From Paramecium octaurelia (lineage: Eukaryota > Ciliophora > Oligohymenophorea > Peniculida > Parameciidae): a stretch of DNA of 64,000 bases. The position numbers and the translations under genes were made by a program. Positions 50,647 to 61,400 of this stretch are shown piece after piece (the stretch's first letter is position 1; each line of letters opens with the position of its first letter). Below the pieces are notes generated by a model, which saw only the letters and a list, made by a program, of their open reading frames with translations, ran no database searches and was not told the DNA's origin. The DNA lies in NCBI GenBank assembly GCA_905182995.1, contig CAJJDP010000121.1, forward strand, positions 310,248 through 374,247, read 5' to 3'.

Positions 50647-51031
50647 ATGTTCGACACAATAATGAAAGAATACAACCAAAATAAAAAGGTCTTAGATAAA
50701 TAGGATGGTATGGTTTGAATTATAGCAGAAAATTTAAGAAGACATATAGGAATGCTGGCTGAACCAATGACAAAAAAGGTCTTGCATGGATTGAATGCGA
50801 ATATTGCTATTCTGCATCAGAATGAGTAAATCATTGAGAAGGAGACGAAATAATTACTAAAAGAAACAGCATAATTGCAAAAGGAATCTCAATAGTGGCA
50901 AATTCTTTACAATAATCTAAATGAAACATTGAAAGTAATGAGTTTGATTGTGATTAGATAAGAAAGTGGGGGACATTGTAAATTTTGCATAAATTATAGA
51001 AAATGAGTTATAAGAATTATGTGAAAGTTGA
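50647..51031 (+). CDS. BLOC-1 subunit 1 / GCN5L1 homologue (112 aa)
   Basis: Nearly the whole protein matches BLOC1S1: an N-terminal helix (MKEYNQNKKVLDKQ), then LHGLNANIAILHQNEQIIEK, QLQKESQQWQILYNNLNETL and VGDIVNFAQIIENELQELCE, aligning with the family QW-x-x-x-x-x-x-N-x-A/T-L-K-E-I/V-GD-x-x-N-W/F-A. BLOC1S1 is a small coiled-coil subunit shared by the BLOC-1 and BORC complexes that act in lysosome and endosome positioning. The first intron (50708-50725) is only 18 nt; the second (50935-50962) ends AAG, again fixed by conserved sequence on both sides. Confidence 0.88.
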
Positions 51032-51066
51032 TTAATAAAAAATAAGTTAATATAAAATATATTCAA

Positions 51067-53528
51067 ATGACTAATCCTTGGGTTGGTCGATTTCCATTTG
51101 AAATGAAAGTATAAAAATAGAAAAAAGAAGACTTGCATTCACCGAATAGAAGTGAAATAGATTTCTTCAATGTTCCATCGATATCGGCTTCTGTTGGTAT
51201 CAAAAAATTATAATAGATTAAGTTATGCAACCAAAAACAGTATTCGAAGCACTAAAAGCTTTGATGTTTAGATAGAAGGAGAACTCAGTCTCTTATGATG
51301 AGTTCTATTCATTTTCTCGCAGATTATACATTTGCGAAGATCCTGTAAACAATTTATACAATATTAAGGATTAAAGTTTGAGAGTATTCCGTTAAATAGC
51401 AGGACAATCAGAAATTATTTAATTAGAGGGTAACATACACAATTTTAAATTCAATAGATTTTTTTTAATTTCTCTCCAAGGATCTTTTAAAGTTGGATCT
51501 CACTAAAATGACTCAGTTTGAGCTTGTGATCAGAATAGCTTTGGAATTGTTTTAGAATATGTGTGATGATGATAATTAATTGGATTTGAAGAGAACAGTT
51601 CACTTTATAAAAGAAGAACTATGTGAAGACATAGATTTTGTAAATTAAATTATTATTATAAGTTGGAAACAATAGACATGTTTGGTTTTGTATAAGATCT
51701 CTTCTCTGGTAATTTAGTTACAAAGATATCCCTCCAGGATTTTTTCTAAAAGGTCGGTCCTTAAATCAGGAAAGCCTTAAGTAGTATAATTATTAGGAAA
51801 ATCCAATAGATTGTTGGATTTAAGAAAATTCAATTCCACACTAGACAAACAAACCAATTTATTCAAAACAATTAAGTTAAGTCTGATATTTAAAAATTAT
51901 TGCAATAAAATTTTAAAATCAATTTTGATGTTGAAATTGATGAATAACCAAAATAGTAACAGTAATAGAAAGTTTAATAAGATCAAATTGTTAGTTTACT
52001 TCAATAAAGCAAACCTAAAATCAGAGGATGGTTATAGAGATTGTCAATAAAAAAAGCAAACAAATGGCAATTGTTATTCTTACAAATAGATTAAAGTACA
52101 AGGTATCTAAGAGCAGTTAAACCAGAATCCATTAAGATTAATCATTCTGTTTAGAATACAGAATTTATTTGCTTATTAGAGTTGGTCACTGTTCCTACCA
52201 AAGGAGTGCATAGAAAAACGAATTCGTTAAATTCAGGACATCATGAGAGGGAACCTGAATTGCAAAGACCTATTCAAACAGAAAATGCTAGCAGTTAAAT
52301 AAACCCTTTTAGTCATTCTTTTATTTTGAAGGAACAAACATAAACAAAAATAACATTAATAAAATCTTGGGATATAAGAGAAATAGAACAGATTTTTCAT
52401 GAAGTTAAGACTTCTATTGATCCATCCTAGAATTATTCAGGGATTGTGGAATTATGTCAAATGAATAATGAACCATTAGAAAAAATTAGATAGAAATTCA
52501 AGTAACTTGTTTTCAAAGAGCATTTGATGGTGTTAAATGAAGGGAAAATACATTTCTATACAGTCAGTTTAAAACATTGCATTGATTTAAGTAAAATGAG
52601 AATTTCAAATGATAAAGATTTGCCATTTATTCCATCTCACCCATTTCCATTTTAAATAGTTATAGATGAGAAGGCTTAAGTTGTTGGATCTTATTTGAAG
52701 GTCCAAAAGTTTGAATAGCCAAATAAACAAAATAAGAGTGGTATGTCACAAATTAATGAATTGGAAAATGAAAACAGTGACAAAGAAGATTAAAAAAAAG
52801 GCTTTTTTGATTAAATCTATGATAAATTTAAAAAAAAACCAAATGTAAAGAAGAATGAAATTAGAATAGTATTTGGGGCAGAATCTGAACCTAAAAGAAG
52901 ATAATGGATATTTTCTTTGAATTATTATAAGTCTAATCAAACGGATTTGGAAGAATTATTAAAGCCTTCTTATAGATCATCCTTTTAAACACCTATAATG
53001 TCCCAAGGAAATTATACTCCTTCTAGATCCTTTATAAAATCTGCATAGCACACTTTGCCATAATAGCCTACGCAATAAAACTTTTTTATAGGAGGGAATC
53101 ACACACATATAAATGTTGGAATCTTCTTGAATGATGAGGAAGATTACTACAATGTGTTTTAACATTAGAATCAGTTTTAAAGTAATAGTCAAGCTCAAAA
53201 TTAAATGATGAATCAAGATTTGGGGTCAAAAAAACAATTGACTTAACCCAATAGGATACATTGTCATACAGATCCTAATGATTCCCCTCAAAAAGAATGT
53301 AAAAATTGTAATTGATTTTTAGAAAGACTAATAACTTAACCCTCAAATGGGGCTCAAATAACTTCAAGATAGATCTATTCGACTTCATCAGTGGAGTTGT
53401 GGCAAAAGTTTATTTTAGCATTTTTTCGATTTTTAATAAAATCAAAAAATCATCAACCTGAAGAAGTTCAAGAACCAAAAATTTAACAATTATATAATAG
53501 ATAATTAAAGATATGTAAATAGAAATGA
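51067..53528 (+). CDS. PH-domain protein (about 788 aa)
   Basis: The N-terminal half is helical (FEALKALMFRQKENSVSYDE; FFQFLSKDLLKLDLTKMTQF; IKEELCEDIDFLETIDMFGF) with EF-hand-like or helical-bundle character. A pleckstrin-homology module starts at about residue 315 (KIRGWLQRLSIKKANKWQLL), runs through a long Gln/Ser-rich insertion and probably closes at about residue 610 with EIRIVFGAESEPKRRQWIFS. Introns: 51197-51216 (20 nt), 51430-51457, 51640-51662 (AAG) and 53299-53322. The last removes an early TGA at 53313 and adds a C-terminal exon ending LKICKQK. PH domains bind phosphoinositides or proteins; a split PH with a long loop insertion would be unusual. Confidence 0.68.
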
Positions 53529-53598
53529 TGAAGATATAAATTTAGTAATTTTTCCATTGTATTGTTTATTTGATTTATTAATTTGTTATTATTAAATA

Positions 53599-55229
53599 AT
53601 GTATGAGACTTTCGGAGAAAAGGAAGAGAAAGAACTTCATGAAATGAGAAGGAGATTTGGAAAATTGAGATTTGAAACAGATCACAATATTGAAAAAAGC
53701 AAATTGATGAATACATATATTGAGTAAACCAAATAAGATGCAAGGAGTGTCCTTTTAAATCAAACCCCACAAAGTAAATTGAACTTGAATTTGCACATGA
53801 GTCGACTTTAAACTAATACTTCTATCCTTGATTCAAATTCTACTAAAAGGACTCTTTTGACAAAAAAAACAACTACCACTAATAATCGAAACTTCAGCGC
53901 TAGAACTTTAACAAATAGAATTACCTCTTTACCTAACAATTACTTTTTCAATTTCCCTAAATGGATGGAGGAGAGATAGGATTTCCAAAAGTGGAAATAA
54001 CATGAGTAAAACATTATTTTAGTAATAGAGATTTTGATATCCATTTGAAAATTGTCTCAATCTGTAAAAGCGAATCATTTAGAAGGGATGATGGTCAAAA
54101 AACCATAGTGGCACTCTATCTCTAGACCTTGAGTTTATTCAAATTGATGCCTTTAGAAATGTTAAAGGAATTGGGAGGTCGTTTAACCTACATTGAATTG
54201 AAAACTGAAAATGATCTAACACTTTGTAGATATGGAGAAAAAGGAGAATGCATGTTCATAATATTTAAAGGAAAAGTGGATGTCATTAGTTCTGATGTAC
54301 TATCATTTCAATATCAAAGGGTAAATTACTGAAGGTCTTTGGTAGTAATGAACATGTTGGAAGAAGTGCACTAGAAACGGATGCACCAAGAAATGCTACC
54401 TTGACAACTACATTTGAGTCTCATATTTTGAAATTATAACGATGGGACTTTTAATAATGTCTAAATAATTTATTCAAGATTGAAAGACCAAAATGGAAGA
54501 AGTTCGTTGAAACAATTCATTTTTTTGATAGTTTTCATCCTCATAAAATAGAGAGAATGTGTGATGAATTAAAAGGTAGATTCATGTCAACGAAAGATTG
54601 CTTGTACAAAGCTGGTGATTAAGTAGATAACTTTTATATTGTGAAAAATGGAACTTTAGTTAAGAATGTGGTTGTTGATCTGGAGGAATCTAATAGATGG
54701 CCCATTGGAGCTAAAGAATGGGAAAAGAAAACCATCACTACTTGCTAACGAATACCTTTGCAATATAAAGCCTAATCCTTATTAGGATACTATGAGATAG
54801 TAACATTTGAATAACTTTAATTAAAAAAAAGAACTGAAACCATTGATGCAGCAGAAGATTCGTTTGTCTTATTTATTCCCAAAACTTTATTTACTGAAAT
54901 ATTTGATGCTGATGATTAAAAGAAGTTCAGAGATTTGTATACAAAATTACATCCAACCAGCTTTGAAGTGCTAATCTCAAAAGTAAAAAGTGAGGAAATG
55001 AAAAAAAAATAAGAATTCCAAATTATTAACAAAGCAATCACAGATGGTTTAATTTCTGTTCCTCAACATCTTTTAGAGAAAGTATTCAGATTTATCTTAA
55101 TATTAGAAATTTTCAAAATATTCAAAAGTTTTTGATAATGCTAAAACTAAATTAAAGTAATTCAAATAATCTAGGGAGATTATTAAAAGGGAGAAAAGAA
55201 CTAAAAATATGATATCCATATATGAATGA
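53599..55229 (+). CDS. protein with two cyclic-nucleotide-binding domains (519 aa)
   Basis: Residues about 180-300 form a CNBD: LFKLMPLEMLKELGGRLTYI, RYGEKGECMFIIFKGKVDVI, then the phosphate-binding cassette region HVGRSALETDAPRNATLTTT, where the family has GE-x-AL-x5-RxAT. G, A-L and R are kept but the glutamate is replaced by R/S, so nucleotide binding may be weakened. A second, more diverged CNBD follows (IHFFDSFHPHKIERMCDELK; LYKAGDQVDNFYIVKNGTLV). A coiled-coil-like basic tail ends the protein. There is no kinase or channel domain, so it could be a regulatory or scaffold protein. Introns 54006-54028, 54297-54319 (AAG) and 55082-55106. Confidence 0.82.
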
Positions 55230-55456
55230 GTTTGGTTTATTAGATTTATATTCATATAACTATATCATTTCTTTATGTAAATTAGAATAATCTTCATCTA
55301 AAAAAGATCAGGTATTTGAAAAGAATTTAATTAATCAATTTAGTTTTTGAAGTAATTTTCTACCAAATTTAAAAAACATAAAATAAATTTAATAATTTAT
55401 AAAATTTATACGATTTTAAATAACAAATTGCTTAATCCAATATTTATTAGTAAATT

Positions 55457-58400
55457 TCAATTTTATCTACCAGATATTGTATCGTTAACATTTATATTAA
55501 ATTACATCGTAGGCCTTAATCTTAACATATAAATTATACTTTTAATCTATGATTTGAATACTAACTCTTTATTATTATAACACGATCAGGGAATTAGTTT
55601 TCACCAAATGATGTTAGCAAAGATTCTTTTCAGAACTTGAAATTATGGGAGTTATAGTTCTAGAATCTATAAATTATTCACAATGATTATCAGATTAATA
55701 AAAATTGTATTTTTTTTAATTTTTTAATATGATGATTTATTTAGCAACCCTCAAAAGATATGATTTTAATTTCTTAATTAAATACTTTTACCTTTCTTTT
55801 TTCACTTTGTGATTTTTTAATATTTTTGAAATTATCTTAAATTTCATCAAACATGGTAGAAATCTTGCTATTTTCATTTTAAGAGCATTTAGTTTTTACT
55901 CCAAATCATTAATTTGTTACCTTAAAAATTCTTTGATAATTTTAGATAGTAGGTATGAAATGGAATATATATTCAAGCAAAGTAAGATTATTATAAATAT
56001 ATATGAGATCACTGTTGAACCTGAAGATTATGAGAAGTAACACCCTATTCCCAAATTTATTGAAGTTATACACGTGTTAGTTAAAAAATAATCCAGCTCA
56101 TTTAAGTAATTTACATTATAAGGTTTAAATTTTTTGTTCAACTCTAGGTAAAGGATTAAAATCAAAATCACAATTATAGCTTTGATGAGAATACTATCCT
56201 CAAAATATGTCAAAGACAGGATAATCAATTCTCTTTGGAATATTTTAACTATTTCCCAATAATAAGCAATATTTCTATATTCTATATATAAGTATCCCCA
56301 ACTCTGCCTGACCAATTTTCTATTAAACTTACTTTTGTTTTAGTAAAGTCCAATTAATAAGTAGAGAGGTATAGCAATGGAAAATAAAAGAAGCGTAGGT
56401 ATACAGAACCTAAATATCCACTATTGATGAATGTATGTGTCATATCTCTAAGATACATTTGCAGAAATCCATTTATAATCTGAGATCTCCCTAAAGGAAA
56501 TTAATAGCATAAATCCGCCAATCAAAGTAGGCTATAAATATATGTACATATAAATGAGAGTTGTTGTAATGACACTTTTGTTGAAAATTGCATATCCAAA
56601 TTTAAAGGCAACAAAGTAAATGAAAAAGAAGAAGCCAGTATAAAAGAAAGGTGTGATCAGTTCCCAAATCATTCTTGCATAGTGTATATCATATGCGAAG
56701 GCATTTGATAGAAAGCAATCTAAAGAATAAATCATAGATTCAAATGGCGAACTAATTGTCTATAAAGTACCTTATACCTCATCGGAAAAGTCTATTTAAA
56801 ATGTACTTATAGTATCCAGAATTTATAAATAATTTGTTAACAGTTTCATTAAAATTGCAGAATTATCCTAATGAAAATATGAAGCACAATGAAATACAAA
56901 CTTAAAATCTGGCATTATATTCTGGGCTGCTTTTATTGTTCCTTAAACAGAAATGAAAACAGAGATTAAAGTCCTTCAATAAGATGATATTATTACCAAA
57001 AACTAACTAATGTAATAATTAATGTATTTCTTTATGTCTCTTAACAGGAACCACAAACAAATCTTTAGCCAACAGAAAATTCTCCATCCCCTCTGGTATT
57101 ATACAAATCGCATTATTCACATAATGCTCCGATATGTCCTCTTGAACATGATTCATCACCTTCTATTAATCCTCCCAAACAATTACTGAGTAAATTAAGA
57201 CAGCCAGATACTTTGCTGGTATCTATAAAAGGTCGCCAAAATCCTTATTTTAAATTTAATTAAGATGAATTCACACTTATAGTGGATACATCATCTTTCA
57301 CTTCACATTTAGGAGAATTCTATTTTATAGAAAATAAGCCTAGACTATTATCGCATAGAATGCAAGAGAAGTTGATAACACTCTTAATTTCACCAAATTA
57401 GCATGGTAATGATCGAACCTCAACCCTTAATTTATAATTATTGTGATTGCCTTGAAGATTATAGGGTGCAACTTTATTAAAAATAGGAATTTAAATTGAA
57501 TTACAACTAAATTCTAATTATAAAGACATATGAGAAGGTAATTCATTATCTAAATATATGACTAAATCATCCCAATTATAATCCTAAGTTGAATCATTAA
57601 AATAAGTGTAATTAATATTTGTAAAGTTATATTAGAAATTCTCAGAATCTGTTTTGTTTTCAGAGAAGTTGTGTATTCTACCTTATATTCTACAAAAAGT
57701 ATCAGATAAACTTTTTATAATCTAATCTTCTTAATTTAATGGAATAATTCGAAAGGTCTAGTTGGATGGGATGTACTATCGATCCTTCCAATTGAAATAT
57801 CTATAGTTAGCAATACTTTATCCACTCGGTACAAGTAAATATTGAGATTTCGCCCCTTAAATTGTTTTATAAGGAGGAACATAAACTTAATCTATAATTA
57901 AATTTTCTTCATTTGTCAATCTAGTTGTCGAAAACATCCCATTGGCATTCAATTGGAGAGATAATTTTTGGGGAGTGGATATAATATTAGTTCCATAATT
58001 TAATGCTTTATTGTTGTAAATTTAATTATAATTAGCTGGATACTATGTAGATTCCTATTGAAAAATTCCTCCTCCTATATTTGCTTGATTATTTGATATC
58101 AAGCAATTGTACATTAAGATCTCAGAGTTTGTGTAAATGGCCCCACCTCTTAAAGAAGCATTATTAAATTAGAAATTGGAATCCTACAAGTAGATAGTGA
58201 TATTCTCTGAGTTTAAACATGTACCTTCTTTGCATGAATTATTTTCACATATGTAATTTGTGATTATGCTTTCAAATTGTAAAAGAAATTTTTATTGTTC
58301 ATAATATTAATAAAGTAATCTATTCTATTTATCTTTAATAAGATTAAAACATCCTTTTTGCCCGCATGATGAGTTTTTAATTAATAGATTTAATACAGAA

Positions 58401-61400
58401 GAGTATTTTTGGATTTTATTTGTAGTTCTATACTTAAATGATAATAACCCTCTTTGACAAAGTGAACAATTAATTTCAGTTATGTGTAGGTTTTTTACTT
58501 CTATCTAATCATCATAGAGTTAAGACAGTAATATAAGACCTGATTCAGCCATGTCTGTTAGATTTTTGTTAAGATTTCTCCAACATAAATCATTTGTAGA
58601 TTAGGAATCATAAAACATTTTTAGTTTTGAAGGTGCTGAAATCTATGAATCAAAAACTAAACATTAAAAGGTGTTTGAAGCTAATTAATACTGATTTGAA
58701 ATTGAAGAACAATTATTTTGGAGAATTTAAAAATAACCCACTGAAGTATTTTTTATCAAAATATTATCTAAATTAATTAAACTAGATTAAACTAAATTAT
58801 AATATATAGTTTACATTGGTTAGATTCAATAAGAATTAAAAAGTTTGATAACTTGGAATTGATAATCTATAAATCTTTTAAGTTTACTCTTCTTGATGAA
58901 CTCAGAAAAAGAAAAGATTCATAAAGCAGATTTTCAATATATACATTTTAAAAATTAATTGATTCCCCAAATTCAATAAAAAATAAAGTTCGATTATTAT
59001 TTAAGGCATATTCTTGATTTGCACTAATCTCCTCATATTTATTTAAAAATTATAAAAGTTCTCTTTAGAAATTCTTGATTATGAAATTATTAATATATAT
59101 ATTCTTAGAATAACTTGATTAACTTTAGAATTATATATAAATTATTGAACCTTACAAAGAATGTATATTATTTAATATTAAATTACCCATCTCAACATTG
59201 ATATTTTTAGATCCTGCTTTCAAATACAAGAAACCTCCTTAATATCTACTAAAGATTGTATCAGCTTTGATATCATTGATCGTTAGATTTAAAGATAATG
59301 ATGCTGAAGAGTCGATAAAAATACTACCTCCTTATTCATTTTCTTCTTAAAATGATGTCATTATATTTTTAAAACTCAATTTACTCAAATAAATCCTGCA
59401 ATAGTTTTATGCAATTACTTGAAGCGCTCCTCCATAAGACCCTTAAGAGTTCTTAAATTTGCAATTTATTATTTTTAATTCTTCTACAATTAATTAAGCA
59501 TTTCCAGTAGATGATTTAGTTTGAAAGATTTTTTATATATCTTCTAAATATATTTAATCCGAAGTTGAAAAACTCCAAAGTATATGTGGTTGAAGTATGG
59601 AATAATCAAATATTGAATTGTTAAAAAAGTAACAATCACTTAGGATCAGCGACTTACCTTTTATCATTATTAAGCTATCTGTGCTATTAAATACAATATT
59701 ATTAGAGAGTTTTGAATTCATTAGAATGATTGAAGCTTACTGGCAGTCAAAGTTAAATCCTAATGCTGAAACCTTCAAATTATCCTAGATGTATTCATGC
59801 ATAATATTATTGATAAATGTAAAGTTATTAATCTAAAGAGTAGTCACCTACACAGACTCTATTTTTATGATGCTTGTGGAAGATTATTATTCTGTAATCA
59901 ATAAAAGATTATTCTAAGCAAATAAATTAGAGATTGTGATGCTTTCTGACTATTGTACTGCCGATAGCTATGCTGATTGATATTAAATAATAGGAGAATT
60001 ATTAGATGAAACATCTTTGATAATCATATCGTTGATAATCAGATTTAAGCAAGAATATATAAAGATTGATTATAAATAATACTATCCCTTAATATATTTG
60101 AGTTAGCAATCCAAGTATTGATGGATATGGAGTTTATATTCATAACCTTAAGTAATAATGGCAGATTTTATTTAAATGAATTATGTTTCAATTATACTTA
60201 TGTCAGTCAACCCTTGCCCTCTTATAATATTTAATCCATTAATATCGATTTCCTCTATAGACAAATATATTAATGAAGATTCTTACAGACGTAGATTGAA
60301 TAATGGGGATACGTTGATCATCTCATTATTTATTATTGAAATATTTTTTATTTGAAGCTATGATGAGAGGAAATTGAATTTGTGAAACTTCATTAATTTA
60401 GCAGTCTCCTCATACGTATTAGATTCAAATTTAATATTAGTGATTTACAAAAAGAATTAATTGATGTAAGAGAGTACTTCTGAATTTATTATTCCAATTG
60501 ACTATTCTATTAACTGACATTTCGAAAATAGGATTTCACTTAAAGTACTATTGTTATTTAATTCTATTAATGAGCTGTTAAATAGCTATGAATTTTATAT
60601 AATAAAATTTGAGATTTTCAAATGAATAAACCAAAAGAGATTAAATATGGATTAACACTCTTATAAATCACTCTCAAATTAAATTTAATTCAAAAAAGCT
60701 GTGCCAATAACTTTATTTTCAGTAGTTTTAACAATGCTTGAGTTGTAAAAATTTCCTTAGAAAATTGAATTTTATAAACTAAAACTGTCATTTTAGGCTA
60801 AGTCAAGATTTAAAAGTTTAATTCCATTAAGTTTAGAATTCAATAATTAGAAGTCGTTGATCTATATAATCTTTTTAAATTCAGTTTAGGCGATAGTCAT
60901 GAAGAAATCACTTTTCTAAAGAATGACTCCATTAAGTATGAATGTATTAATTGTAAGCGATGAAACGTTTAAAAATTAAATCTATGATTGAGTAACCGGA
61001 CTTTCCGAGGTAAATTCTATATTGTTTAGCTCAACGTTGAGAGGAAAACAACTAATGAAAATTAGCTATTTTAGTTTATCACTAGATTATGGTATTAATT
61101 TAAGATTGCTTATTTTAATAGAATTGAAATTCGAAATTTAAAATACTCTTTCGTATATAAATTGAATTTCATGCAGAAAATTGAATTATAATTCAACATT
61201 GCTAAGAATAAATATTAAAAATACATCGCCGAAAATATGTTTTCACTGAAGACTTATTATATCTTTGAGCCATCTGGAATGATGCATGTCTAACTTATAT
61301 TACTTGAGATTATTATTCTTATAGATTTAACATATTTCTCATTTGCTTAAAAGTAAAACAAATCGTTTTCATACTAGATAATTATAAAAATTACTTCTCT

